Shown here: positions 8,972-16,733 of the stretch, in pieces
How the letters are laid out: each line of letters begins with the position of its first letter
How positions within the stretch are numbered: position 1 is the first letter of the stretch
Assembly: GCA_034428935.1 (NCBI GenBank)
Contig: DAOUHB010000083.1
Coordinates: forward strand, 1-34,449
Origin: JAAYZQ01 sp034428935
GTDB taxonomy: Bacteria; Chloroflexota; Anaerolineae; JAAYZQ01
Direction of reading: 5' to 3'
DNA length: 34,449 bases
Notes under the pieces: generated by a model
The model's database searches: none
What the model was told of the DNA's origin: nothing
Seen by the model: only the letters and a program-made list of their open reading frames with translations
Position numbers and translations under genes: made by a program

Positions 8972-9859
8972 TTAGCGCAGCCCGGCCAACAGGTCGTGGC
9001 TGCCCTCGTCGCCACCGACGAGGCTGACGGCCAACTGGAAGCACTCCCAGTTCTGCAGGCCGCGCATGACCTCCGGCGGCAGCGTGGCAAAGATGCTGTC
9101 GGGGTGGAGCTGGGTAGCGTGGCAGGTCACAGCCTTGTACTTGGCGTCCCAGTAGCCCTCAACGTCGACGTCGGTGGTGCAGGCGCCGTCGGGGAGGCCA
9201 AAGGGGCCTTCCAGGCGATCCAGGTAACGCTGAGGCACGTCCATGCCCATCTCCTGCATCCTGTGGGCCACGGCCACGAAAAAGCGGTGGGGGATGGCGG
9301 TATAGTACAGCTTTTTCGCCTGGTGGGCCGTCAGCCCACCCTGGAGTTGTTCCGGGTAGCGGCACGGGTCGGCCGCGGCGCTATAGGCGGCGCGGGTATG
9401 ATAGTGAATGGCCACGTGATCCGGGTGGCCGTAGCCCCCGGTGGGATCGAAGGTGACGATGACGTCCGGCCGGATGCGCCGGATCTCGTACACGATCTTG
9501 CCCACCACCTCGTCAAAGTCGGCCATGTTCAACGACCGCGGGTCCAGGTTGTCGTCGGTGCCGGCCATGCCCGAGTCGCGGTAGTCGAGGAGCAGCAACT
9601 CGTCGACGCCCAGGGCCTCGACGGCGCAGCGCAGCTCCGCCTCCCTCACCTCGGCCAGGCGCTCCTTGGTCGCCAGCCCGGGATCGCTGATCTCACCCGC
9701 CTCGCCGCGGGTTGCGCACAGCAGTACCACCCGCACGTCGGGATCGTCGCTATAGCGTGCCAGGGTGCCGCCGATGCCAAAGGACTCGTCGTCGGGGTGG
9801 GCAAAGACAGCCATCAGGGTCAAGGGCTTGTCCGGTCTGCTTGTCGGTTGGGCACACAT
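8972..9859 (-). CDS. PIG-L/LmbE family zinc-dependent N-deacetylase
   Basis: A 295-residue member of the GlcNAc deacetylase family (MshB, BshB, Mca, PIG-L). The zinc-binding motif HPDDE is at residues 21-25 in 'VFAHPDDESFGIGG', and the second motif is 'GGYGHPDHVAIH'. These enzymes remove the acetyl group from GlcNAc linked to inositol, malate or a lipid, or cleave mycothiol conjugates. Start is the ATG at 9859 with AAGGA about 11 nt before it. It is the last of four closely spaced genes: epimerase, acyltransferase and CDP-alcohol phosphatidyltransferase lie upstream. A glycolipid substrate is therefore more likely here than a free thiol conjugate, but this is inference. Confidence 0.88.
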   Translation of the reverse strand: MCAQPTSRPDKPLTLMAVFAHPDDESFGIGGTLARYSDDPDVRVVLLCATRGEAGEISDPGLATKERLAEVREAELRCAVEALGVDELLLLDYRDSGMAGTDDNLDPRSLNMADFDEVVGKIVYEIRRIRPDVIVTFDPTGGYGHPDHVAIHYHTRAAYSAAADPCRYPEQLQGGLTAHQAKKLYYTAIPHRFFVAVAHRMQEMGMDVPQRYLDRLEGPFGLPDGACTTDVDVEGYWDAKYKAVTCHATQLHPDSIFATLPPEVMRGLQNWECFQLAVSLVGGDEGSHDLLAGLR

Positions 9860-9894
9860 ATTCTTTGCTATCCTTCTTTCTAGTTGGATCTGGA

Positions 9895-10818
9895 CTACTG
9901 GAACCGGGGATCCTGGTCCAGGATGCACCGCAGGCCCTCTTCGAGCCCGGTTCGCGGCCGCCAGCCCAGCAGCTTGTCGGCCAGGGACACGTCGGCCACC
10001 AGCCGGCAGACGCCGCCCGAGTGGCCCTGGTTGTGGAGCAAGCCGACGTCGCGGCTCGTGACCCGCCCCACCAGCTCGGCCAGCTCGTTGATGCAGATGC
10101 CCTGGCCGGAGCCGATGTTGATCACAGCCCGGTTGGCGCCTTCGACCGTCGCCGCCAGCAGCAGACCGTCGACCACGTCCTGGACGTAGACAAAGTCGCG
10201 CGTCTGGGTCCCGTCGCCAAAGATGACAAGCGAGCCCCCCGTCTGCGCCTGGCGCAGCAGTTGCGGGATGACGGGTGGGTAGCTGGGCGGCAGGTCCTGC
10301 CCGGGCCCATAGGCGTTAAAGATGCGCAGCGACACCGTCTCGATCTCGTACAGGGCCCCCAGGGTCGAGACATAGTACTCGGCGGCGATCTTGCTCACGC
10401 CGTAGGGCGAGTTGGGGCTGGGCGCCTGGCTCTCCTTGATGGGCTGCTGGGCCTGCTCGCCATACAGCGCCGCCGAAGAGGCAAAGACGACGCGGCGCAC
10501 ACCCGTATCGCGCATGGCCTCCATGACGGCCACGGTGCCGCCCACGTTCACCTCGTTATAGTCGCGCGGATAGTAGATCGACTCGGGCACCCGGACCCGG
10601 GCGGCGAGATGGTAGACGCAATCGACCTGCTGTAACAGGCTCCACAACTTGGGCACATCGCGAACGTCGCCCCGGGTCAGGAGCACGGCAGGGTCGAGCT
10701 GCCGGGCATCTCCGGCCGTGAGATCGTCGAGGACGAGGACGGTGTGTCCCTCGGCCACCAGGCGATTGGCGAGGGCGGAGCCGATGAACCCGGCCCCGCC
10801 GGTTATCAACGTGCGCAT
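9895..10818 (-). CDS. NAD-dependent sugar-nucleotide epimerase/dehydratase (extended SDR)
   Basis: A 307-residue extended short-chain dehydrogenase. It has the Rossmann motif 'ITGGAGFIG' (5-13), a catalytic Ser region 'FASSAALYG' (112-120) and the Tyr139/Lys143 pair in 'SPYGVSKIAAEYY'. This set is typical of UDP-glucose 4-epimerase-like enzymes. Start is ATG with AGGGG at good spacing. It lies 10 bp after the acyltransferase gene and 35 bp before the PIG-L gene, so it is part of one operon and probably supplies or alters the sugar of a glycolipid. The exact sugar cannot be told from sequence. Confidence 0.9.
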   Translation of the reverse strand: MRTLITGGAGFIGSALANRLVAEGHTVLVLDDLTAGDARQLDPAVLLTRGDVRDVPKLWSLLQQVDCVYHLAARVRVPESIYYPRDYNEVNVGGTVAVMEAMRDTGVRRVVFASSAALYGEQAQQPIKESQAPSPNSPYGVSKIAAEYYVSTLGALYEIETVSLRIFNAYGPGQDLPPSYPPVIPQLLRQAQTGGSLVIFGDGTQTRDFVYVQDVVDGLLLAATVEGANRAVINIGSGQGICINELAELVGRVTSRDVGLLHNQGHSGGVCRLVADVSLADKLLGWRPRTGLEEGLRCILDQDPRFQ

Positions 10819-10828
10819 AGATCCCCTC

Positions 10829-11725
10829 TCAGTCTTCCATCAAGTCTGGCCAGACTGGAACGAACATGAACCACTGGTCCAGCCAGCGCCGGATGACACT
10901 TTCCAGCGCATCGAGAACGCGGCGCATGTTCAGGGCGATGTCCTGATCCTCGTCGCCGGTGCGCTCCATCTCCAGGAATGGCTCCACGTCGAGGCAATAC
11001 GTGCCCTGCTCGGCATCCCAGGCGGCCGCCATGACGGCTACCTGTGCCCCGGTCCTGAGGGCCAGGCGCACGGAGGCCGAAGGTACGCGCGCGGGCCGCC
11101 CGAAAAAGGAAAAAGGCGTGTCCAGCTCGCTCACCGGCCGGTCGCCCCCGAAGGCGACGGCCCCACCCTGGCGCAGGCTGCGGAGGGCCTGGCGCAGCGC
11201 CGCCGGCGACAGCGGCGTGATCTGGGCACCTCCGCGGCCGCGCATCTCGTTGAGGCGCTGAAAGCCGGGCGACGGATTGGGCAGGGTCAATACCTGCACG
11301 CTTGGCACATAGCCCGCCACGGCCTGGCTCGCCAGGTCAAAGTTGCCCACGTGGGGGAACACCAGGACAACACCCCGGCCGGCACTGCGGGCGGCGTGCA
11401 TGGCCTCGAAAAGCCAGGGCGGGACCTTGATGAGGTCCGACATCTGCTCCTGGGGCAGGTTCCAGGCCCGAAACAGGTCATAGTAGCCGCGCAGAAAATT
11501 CGTCAGGATCTGCCGGACAAGCCTGTTCGCGTCCTCGCCGCAATCAGGCCCCAACACCTGTCCAACGTTGGCGCGCAGGATGCGCACCAGTTCCGGCCCA
11601 AGGCGGGTCATAAGCCCTGCCAGCCACCGCGCCGAGCGGTATGCAATTCCCGGCGGGACCCGCTGGCTGAAAAACAGGCCAAGCTGGATACCCCGGGGGT
11701 GACTGACGAAGTCGGGCAGCCTCAT
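10829..11725 (-). CDS. Lysophospholipid/PIM-type acyltransferase (LpxL/HtrB/PatA family)
   Basis: A 298-residue membrane-associated acyltransferase. The catalytic HX4D motif is 'FPHVGNFDLA' with His125 and Asp130, and a 'GGDRPVS' block follows where the family has its second conserved motif. This family adds a fatty acyl chain to lipid A (LpxL/HtrB) or to phosphatidylinositol mannoside (PatA). Start is the ATG at 11725, overlapping the TGA of the upstream CDP-alcohol transferase gene by 4 bp (ATGA), a sign of translational coupling. The order phosphatidyltransferase-acyltransferase matches the actinobacterial pgsA-patA-pimA cluster, so a phosphoglycolipid acceptor is plausible. Confidence 0.88.
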   Translation of the reverse strand: MRLPDFVSHPRGIQLGLFFSQRVPPGIAYRSARWLAGLMTRLGPELVRILRANVGQVLGPDCGEDANRLVRQILTNFLRGYYDLFRAWNLPQEQMSDLIKVPPWLFEAMHAARSAGRGVVLVFPHVGNFDLASQAVAGYVPSVQVLTLPNPSPGFQRLNEMRGRGGAQITPLSPAALRQALRSLRQGGAVAFGGDRPVSELDTPFSFFGRPARVPSASVRLALRTGAQVAVMAAAWDAEQGTYCLDVEPFLEMERTGDEDQDIALNMRRVLDALESVIRRWLDQWFMFVPVWPDLMED

Positions 11726-12360
11726 GACGGTGGCGCGTGGTGGGCGACTCGCGCGTCGAGGTCCCGCAGAAGCGTCCGCGCTTCTACCAGGACAGGGGCG
11801 CCGCGCACGATGCAAATGGCCGTGGCGATCCAACTGGCAACGACCGCCACGATCCACACCACTTCCGCCGCCTCCGCCTGGGGTGTGCCGGCCCACAGGC
11901 CGCGCAGGCCCAGGGCCAGGGCCAGGAGACAAAAAGCCGCCGCCTTGGACACGCCGTACAGCGACCGCATAAAGCCCGAGGCCACGAGGCGGCGCCCCCA
12001 CTTGGTCCGCATCATGCCAAAGGGGGTCTCGCCCCAAACCAAACTAAAGCTGCGCACCGTGTCTACGAGCCCACCCCGGATGACAAAGATGATGGGGATA
12101 GCCACCGAGATCAGGTTCAGGTGGGCATAGACGATCCAGAGCACGAGCTCTACGATGCGGTCGACGCCGATGTCCAGTTTGCTGCCCAGCATGCCCACCT
12201 CGTGCCGCCTGCGAGCCACGATCCCGTCCAATGTATCCATAAAGATCAGGATCAAGACGAGCGGTGCTGTGGCAATCCGTACTGCGGGCACGTCGACGTA
12301 CAGCAGCAGGACGATTCCGATCAGCAACGGAAGCCGGGCCAGAGTGATCCAGTTCGCCAT
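11722..12360 (-). CDS. CDP-alcohol phosphatidyltransferase
   Basis: A 212-residue integral membrane enzyme with five to six hydrophobic segments that joins a CDP-linked lipid to an alcohol. The full signature D-x2-D-G-x2-A-R-x8-G-x3-D-x3-D is present: Asp42, Asp45-Gly46, Ala49-Arg50, Gly59, Asp63 and Asp67. This is the family of phosphatidylinositol-phosphate and phosphatidylglycerophosphate synthases; the alcohol cannot be told from sequence. The start is the ATG at 12360; the earlier ATG at 12402 lies upstream of the likely -10 and cannot be in the mRNA if that promoter is used. First gene of the four-gene glycophospholipid set. Confidence 0.9.
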   Translation of the reverse strand: MANWITLARLPLLIGIVLLLYVDVPAVRIATAPLVLILIFMDTLDGIVARRRHEVGMLGSKLDIGVDRIVELVLWIVYAHLNLISVAIPIIFVIRGGLVDTVRSFSLVWGETPFGMMRTKWGRRLVASGFMRSLYGVSKAAAFCLLALALGLRGLWAGTPQAEAAEVVWIVAVVASWIATAICIVRGAPVLVEARTLLRDLDARVAHHAPPS

Positions 12361-12392
12361 GTGGAAACCCCAATCGGTCTGTTCTCGACCCA

Positions 12393-12421
12393 AGTATAGC
12401 ATTCCTGGCCCATTTTGCCAA
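12393..12421 (-). promoter_or_regulatory. Promoter of the glycophospholipid operon
   Basis: TTGGCA (12421-12416), 17 nt, TATACT (12398-12393) on the minus strand. Transcription would start near 12386, about 26 nt before the ATG at 12360. This settles the choice of start for the phosphatidyltransferase. Confidence 0.7.
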
Positions 12422-12441
12422 CCCGGGCCAGCCAGGATGCA

Positions 12442-13194
12442 TCACAGATCCTCGTTGTTCCGGGGGGCGCGGCCCACGAAAGCGCTCAAGCGGTTGGCCA
12501 GCGAAACCAGGGCAGCCTGCAGCCGCGCGCCCCAGCGCCAGGTCGCCAGGGCCAGGAGCGCCAGGGCTGCCAGGGCGACGAGCCACCAGGCGGGGCTCAG
12601 GCGTGTGGCGGTTGCCCCCAGCCAGACGGAAACGAAAATGCCCGGCAGCCGGCCCACGCCCATGAGGAGTAGAAACCGGCGGGGCGACATGCCCATGATG
12701 CCCGCGGCCAGGCAGACCAGGTCGTCGGGCACGAGGGGAAAGAGCCACAGCAGAAAAAAGAGCATGGAGCCGCCGCCGTCCAGAAGACTGTCCAGGCGCT
12801 CGACGTCGTGGCGCCGCAGCAAGCGCTGGATCAAGGGCCGGCCAAAGCGCCGCGCCAGGGAAAAGGCGATGAGGGCACCCGTCACGATGCCGGTCATGGC
12901 ATACAGGGTGCCCCACCAGGGGCCAAACAGAAAGCCACTGGCGGCCTCGATGGCGGTGCCCGGGACCGGGCCGGCCAGCGTCTGAACCATCTCCAGGAAG
13001 ATGATGGCCGCCGGGCCCCAGGCCCCCAGGTCGGCCAGCCAGGAGTTGAGCGCCTCGCGCTGGGTGAGGAGATGGGTGAGCGGCCGGCCCCAGAGGACCA
13101 GGGCGAGGACGAGGCCGGCTACGACCAGGCCGGCCAGCAGCCAGGGCCACCACCGCCAGCCTCCCGGCTCTGGCGGGCCCGGCTCATCAGGCAT
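12442..13194 (-). CDS. VTT/DedA-like (TVP38/TMEM64 family) membrane protein
   Basis: A 250-residue membrane protein with an N-terminal anchor (about 14-35) and a VTT domain: 'GPAAIIFLEMVQTLAGPVPGTAIEAASGFLFGPWWG' in pattern, then 'ARRFGRPLIQRLL' and a 'LWLFPLVPDDLVCLAAGI' segment. Proteins of this group act in lipid scrambling or undecaprenyl-phosphate recycling. The start is the ATG at 13194, which overlaps the end of the tandem GNAT gene by 8 bp; a GTG at 13203 is the alternative. Co-transcribed with the GNAT gene, and it ends 21 bp before the promoter of the phospholipid operon, so it may serve the same membrane pathway. Confidence 0.85.
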   Translation of the reverse strand: MPDEPGPPEPGGWRWWPWLLAGLVVAGLVLALVLWGRPLTHLLTQREALNSWLADLGAWGPAAIIFLEMVQTLAGPVPGTAIEAASGFLFGPWWGTLYAMTGIVTGALIAFSLARRFGRPLIQRLLRRHDVERLDSLLDGGGSMLFFLLWLFPLVPDDLVCLAAGIMGMSPRRFLLLMGVGRLPGIFVSVWLGATATRLSPAWWLVALAALALLALATWRWGARLQAALVSLANRLSAFVGRAPRNNEDL

Positions 13195-14098
13195 TGACCG
13201 CACCGAGGGTCACCGTGGCGCCCGGCGAGGCAGCCACGCCGGGCAGGGGCAGCCGGGCGACCAGCCAGCCAAACTCTCCCAGCGATTCGAAACCGAGGCT
13301 CATCAAAGCACGCAGCCATGGCCCGTCGCCCTCGGGCACCATGGCGCCGATCTCATCCAGGCCGCCGGCCGCGGCTCGGGCCAGGGCGGCCTGCACCAGG
13401 GCAGTCCGGGCACGGTCGGTGGCCGCCACCAGCGACTCGATCCAGGCCCCGCGGTAGAGCAGCGTCTGCACGTCCAGCAGCTCCACGTAGCCGGCTGGCC
13501 GGCCACCTTCCTCGGCGACGAGGAGCGACAGCCCCTCGCGCGGCAGGGCGCCCGGCGACGGGGACCCAGCCAGCCAGCCCTCCACCTCCGACAGGCTCGT
13601 GACCGGACGGACCGCCACCTCCGGGCCGGGCCAGGAGGGCGCGTCGCGGGTCCCGGGTCGATGGATCAACAGGCGGCACGGCCGGCCGTCGTCGCGGAAC
13701 CCGGCACGCACAAAGGCACGCGCCGACCGCTCGTTCTCGGCGGCGACCACGGCCCGGGCGCGCCCGGCCAGGCGCGCGCCGTGGGCCGCGGCGGCGCGGA
13801 TGAGGCGCGCCGCCAGGCCCTGGCCCGACGCGTCGGGATGGACGGCCAGGAGGTCGATCTCCCAGGCAGGCCCGAGGAGGCCGTGGGTAGCAAAGGCGGC
13901 GACAAAGCCGGCCACCACGCCGTCGACGAGGGCCAGCCAGGCCTGCTGCCCACCGGGGCCGCGGCTCAGCATGGCGCGGATCTGTGCAGCGCTGTAGGGC
14001 GACTCGTCAAAGGTTGCCCGCTCCACGGCCAACAGGCCCTCGGCGTCGGCGAGAGATCCGGCAAATGCACGTACAATGGTTGGCAACTTTTCCCCCAT
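13187..14098 (-). CDS. Tandem GNAT-fold N-acetyltransferase
   Basis: A 303-residue protein. The first half (about 10-140) is a clear GNAT domain: 'WEIDLLAVHPDASGQGLAARLI' has the acetyl-CoA pyrophosphate-binding Q/R-x-x-G-x-G/A pattern (SGQGLA), and 'NERSARAFVRAGFRDDG' is the usual C-terminal block. The second half (about 155-300) looks like a second, degenerate GNAT copy with 'VPEGDGPWLRALMSLGFESLGE'. The substrate is unknown. The start is the ATG at 14098, with no Shine-Dalgarno sequence. A promoter with its -10 only 8 nt before the ATG explains this, because the mRNA would be almost leaderless. Confidence 0.8.
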   Translation of the reverse strand: MGEKLPTIVRAFAGSLADAEGLLAVERATFDESPYSAAQIRAMLSRGPGGQQAWLALVDGVVAGFVAAFATHGLLGPAWEIDLLAVHPDASGQGLAARLIRAAAAHGARLAGRARAVVAAENERSARAFVRAGFRDDGRPCRLLIHRPGTRDAPSWPGPEVAVRPVTSLSEVEGWLAGSPSPGALPREGLSLLVAEEGGRPAGYVELLDVQTLLYRGAWIESLVAATDRARTALVQAALARAAAGGLDEIGAMVPEGDGPWLRALMSLGFESLGEFGWLVARLPLPGVAASPGATVTLGAVNA

Positions 14099-14106
14099 GA
14101 GGCTGC

Positions 14107-14135
14107 ACTATACCAGCAAAGCGCCCGCCCGTCAA
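14107..14135 (-). promoter_or_regulatory. Promoter of the tandem GNAT/VTT operon, near-leaderless
   Basis: TTGACG (14135-14130), 17 nt, TATAGT (14112-14107) on the minus strand. The ATG follows after 8 nt, so the leader would be 0-3 nt. Confidence 0.7.
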
Positions 14136-14141
14136 GGTTGT

Positions 14142-14170
14142 TTGCCAGGTTAAGCCAAAAGCGGTATAAT
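14142..14170 (+). promoter_or_regulatory. Promoter of the spermidine synthase-like operon
   Basis: TTGCCA (14142-14147), 17 nt, TATAAT (14165-14170). It is back to back with the GNAT promoter, only 6 bp apart. The resulting leader is about 100 nt and contains a possible stem CCGGCC (14212-14217) with GGCCGG (14225-14230), then AGGAG 5 nt before the GTG start at 14277. Confidence 0.7.
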
Positions 14171-14276
14171 CTCAAAATCCAGGCCACGCGCTTCAACACC
14201 GGGCCTGCAAGCCGGCCGGACAGAGGCCGGAACTACATAGAGGAACGGACGAGACCGGGCTCAGACAGGAGAACCA

Positions 14277-15827
14277 GTGAAGGCAAAACGTGGATTGCTG
14301 CTGTTGTTGGTGTTTGTGGGGGGCATGACCAGCCTCGGGGTCGAGCTGACAGCGTCGCGCCTCCTGGACCCCTTCTTTGGCAACTCGCTCATCATCTGGG
14401 CAGTGCTCATCGGAATGGTGCTGCTCTATCTCACGGTCGGCTATTACCTTGGCGGCAAGTATGCCGATCGCAAGCCGTACTACTCGGTGTTGTACCAGCT
14501 CACGGCCTGGTCGGCCTTCCTGGTGGGCATCGTGCCCTTTGTGGCCCGGCCGGTGTTGCTATGGTCCATGCAGGGCTTTGCCCAGTACAGCGCCGGAATC
14601 CTGGCCGGCTCCCTGCTGGGGGTCGTGGCCCTCTTTGCCATCCCGGTGACCCTCATGGGCTTTATCTCGCCCTTTGCCATCCGCCTCTCCATGGAAGGGG
14701 AAGGCGTCGAGTCGTCGGGCAACGTGGCCGGCGGACTCTATGCCCTGTCCACCGTGGGCAGCCTGGCGGGTACCTTCTTGCCGGTGCTGGTCCTCATCCC
14801 CAACATCGGCACGCGCAATACGTTCTTGCTCTTTGCCTTCGTGCTCCTCGCCGTATCGCTGGTGGGGCTCTTCTGGGAGCTGGGTAGGCGAGCCGTGCTC
14901 TACCTGGCCATGCCCGTGATCCTGGTGGCCCTGGCGCTGTTTGCCGGGGGCGGCATCGTCAAGCCCGTGGAATTCGGCGAGCTGATCCACGAGCAGGAGT
15001 CGATGTACAACTATATCCAGGTGGTGCAGTGGGGCGACGAGGTGTGGCTCAAGCTGAACGAAGGCCAGGGGGTACACTCCATCTATGACCCCGATTCGGT
15101 CCTCGTGGGCGGCATCTGGGACTATTTTCTCATCGCCCCCTATTTCAACAACCCGCCCTTTACCGCCGGCGAGGTGGACAGCCTGGCCCTCATCGGCTCG
15201 GCGGCGGGCACGGTGGCCAAGCAATACACCGCGGTGTACGGGCCCATCCCCATCGACGGCGCCGAGATCGACCCCGAGATCATCGAGGTCGGCCGCCAGT
15301 ACTTTGACATGACCGAGCCCAACTTTCGGGCCGTGGCCCAGGACGGGCGCTACTTTCTGGCCAACAGCACGAGCACCTACGACGTCATCGCCATCGACGC
15401 CTACCGCCCGCCCTACATCCCCTTCCACCTCACCACGCGCGAGTTCTTTCAGCAGGTCCGCGAGCACCTGACCGACGACGGAGTGGTGGCCATCAACGTC
15501 GGCCGCACCCGCACCGACTGGAGCCTGGTGGAGGTCCTGGCCAGCACGCTCAAGGCCGAGTTTCCCAACGTCTATATGGTCGACCTGGAACAGCCAGGCC
15601 AGGATCTGATCAACGTCCTGGTGGTGGCCACCAAACAACCGACCTCCCTGGAGAACCTGGAGCAGAACGCCAGCCTGCTCGCCGACCCCATCCTGCGGGC
15701 GGTGGCCGACGCATCCATCCCCCGCGCCCAGGAGTTCACGACGCCCACCATGGTCTTTACTGACGACAAGGCGCCGGTGGAGCAGGTGGTCCACGGCCTG
15801 ATCTTGAGCTTTGTGACGGGAGAATAG
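14277..15827 (+). CDS. Membrane protein fused to a spermidine synthase-like domain
   Basis: A 516-residue fusion. The first 225 residues hold about seven membrane segments ('GGMTSLGVELTASRLLDPFFG' region onward), and the rest (about 235-500) has the fold of a polyamine aminopropyltransferase/methyltransferase. The acidic nucleotide-binding strand is 'IDGAEIDPEIIEVGRQYF', and the catalytic region reads 'IAIDAYRPPYIP' followed by 'HLTTREFFQQVREHL'. The glycine loop is GSAAGT rather than GxGxGT, and the usual D-x-x-D-P of real spermidine synthases is missing, so polyamine synthesis is doubtful. Start is GTG with AGGAG 5 nt upstream. First gene of a plus-strand operon with a small membrane protein and two GNATs. 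Confidence 0.85.
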   Translation: MKAKRGLLLLLVFVGGMTSLGVELTASRLLDPFFGNSLIIWAVLIGMVLLYLTVGYYLGGKYADRKPYYSVLYQLTAWSAFLVGIVPFVARPVLLWSMQGFAQYSAGILAGSLLGVVALFAIPVTLMGFISPFAIRLSMEGEGVESSGNVAGGLYALSTVGSLAGTFLPVLVLIPNIGTRNTFLLFAFVLLAVSLVGLFWELGRRAVLYLAMPVILVALALFAGGGIVKPVEFGELIHEQESMYNYIQVVQWGDEVWLKLNEGQGVHSIYDPDSVLVGGIWDYFLIAPYFNNPPFTAGEVDSLALIGSAAGTVAKQYTAVYGPIPIDGAEIDPEIIEVGRQYFDMTEPNFRAVAQDGRYFLANSTSTYDVIAIDAYRPPYIPFHLTTREFFQQVREHLTDDGVVAINVGRTRTDWSLVEVLASTLKAEFPNVYMVDLEQPGQDLINVLVVATKQPTSLENLEQNASLLADPILRAVADASIPRAQEFTTPTMVFTDDKAPVEQVVHGLILSFVTGE

Positions 15828-15864
15828 ATAGCGCTGGCGCCAAAGGGGAGCCAGGGAGGGATGC

Positions 15865-16131
15865 ATGGAGCACAACCTGATCGTCGACATCCTTGGCTGG
15901 GCAGGAGCGGTGATGCTGCTGAGCGCCTACGGCCTGGTCTCGCTCAAGAAGCTGGAGGGCGACTCCGTGCCCTACCAGCTTCTTAACCTGGCGGGCGGGG
16001 GCTTGTTGATCGTCAACACGGTCTACTACGGCTCCTATCCTTCCTCGACCGTGAACATTGTCTGGAGCCTTATCGCCATCCTGACCTTGAGCAGAAAGTG
16101 GCGGCCCGGGAAGAGGCCGGCAAACAGCTAA
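15865..16131 (+). CDS. Small CBU_0592-like membrane protein
   Basis: An 88-residue protein with three hydrophobic segments (about 6-26, 42-58, 62-77). The pattern 'ILGWAGAVMLLSAYGLVS' then 'YQLLNLAGGGLLIVNTVYYGSYPSSTVNIVWSLIA' matches the CBU_0592-like domain found in many small bacterial membrane proteins of unknown role. It sits 37 bp after the spermidine synthase-like gene and 11 bp before a GNAT gene, in one operon. Function unknown. Confidence 0.8.
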   Translation: MEHNLIVDILGWAGAVMLLSAYGLVSLKKLEGDSVPYQLLNLAGGGLLIVNTVYYGSYPSSTVNIVWSLIAILTLSRKWRPGKRPANS

Positions 16132-16142
16132 GGAGGAGCACC

Positions 16143-16733
16143 ATGGCCGACGCACCCTTCGAGGGGCGGCTGATCCGGCTGCGGGCCTTTGAGCCGGGTG
16201 ACACGCCGGCGGTAGAGGCCTATCTCAACCACCCGGCCCTGCTCGGGCGGCGCTACGTCCCCTGGTCCTTTTCCGACACTGCTCCCCTTTCCGGCCAACA
16301 GGTGACCGCCATCGTCCAGAAGTGGGCCGAGACGGAAAAGGGGCTGGTGCTGGCCGTGGTGCAGCAGGCCACGGGCCAGGTGGTGGGCCATGCCGAGGGC
16401 GAGTGGGATTGGGACCCCCACAACCCGTCGGTATCGGTGGTCATCGACCCTGCCCATCAGCGGCAGGGCCTCGGCTCCGAGGCCCTGGCGCTCCTGCTGC
16501 GCCACCTGTTCGACTACACACCGGCCAACACCGTCACCTGCTGGCTCGCGGACTGGAACCAGGAAGGGCAACGGTTTGCCGCCCGGCACGGCTTTCACGA
16601 TTCGGGGCGCATGCGGCGCGCGGGCCTGCGCCAGGGCGCCTATTTCGACCTGGTGGCCATGGACCTGCTGCGCCGCGAGTGGCAGGCAGGGAAGGCTGCC
16701 AGCCGCGACGGGGGTGCGGGCCATGCCCCTTGA
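16143..16733 (+). CDS. GNAT family N-acetyltransferase (RimJ/RimL-like)
   Basis: A 196-residue acetyltransferase. 'RLIRLRAFEPGDTPAVEAYLN' is the typical opening of the RimJ/RimL subgroup, 'VSVVIDPAHQRQGLGSEALALLL' holds the acetyl-CoA loop (RQGLGS), and 'NQEGQRFAARHGFHDSGRMRRAG' the C-terminal block. The N-terminal amine or small-molecule substrate is unknown. Start is the ATG at 16143 with AGGAGGA 5 nt before it. It overlaps the next GNAT gene by 11 bp, and the two are probably old duplicates. Confidence 0.88.
   Translation: MADAPFEGRLIRLRAFEPGDTPAVEAYLNHPALLGRRYVPWSFSDTAPLSGQQVTAIVQKWAETEKGLVLAVVQQATGQVVGHAEGEWDWDPHNPSVSVVIDPAHQRQGLGSEALALLLRHLFDYTPANTVTCWLADWNQEGQRFAARHGFHDSGRMRRAGLRQGAYFDLVAMDLLRREWQAGKAASRDGGAGHAP

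Noticed and set aside
12361..12402. Earlier ATG at 12402 as the start of the CDP-alcohol phosphatidyltransferase
   Set aside because: It lies between the -35 and -10 of a near-consensus promoter and would not be in the mRNA. The extension is not typical of the family.
14277..15827. True spermidine synthase
   Set aside because: The catalytic acidic motif and glycine loop differ from real spermidine synthases, and the membrane half is extra. Only the fold is claimed.
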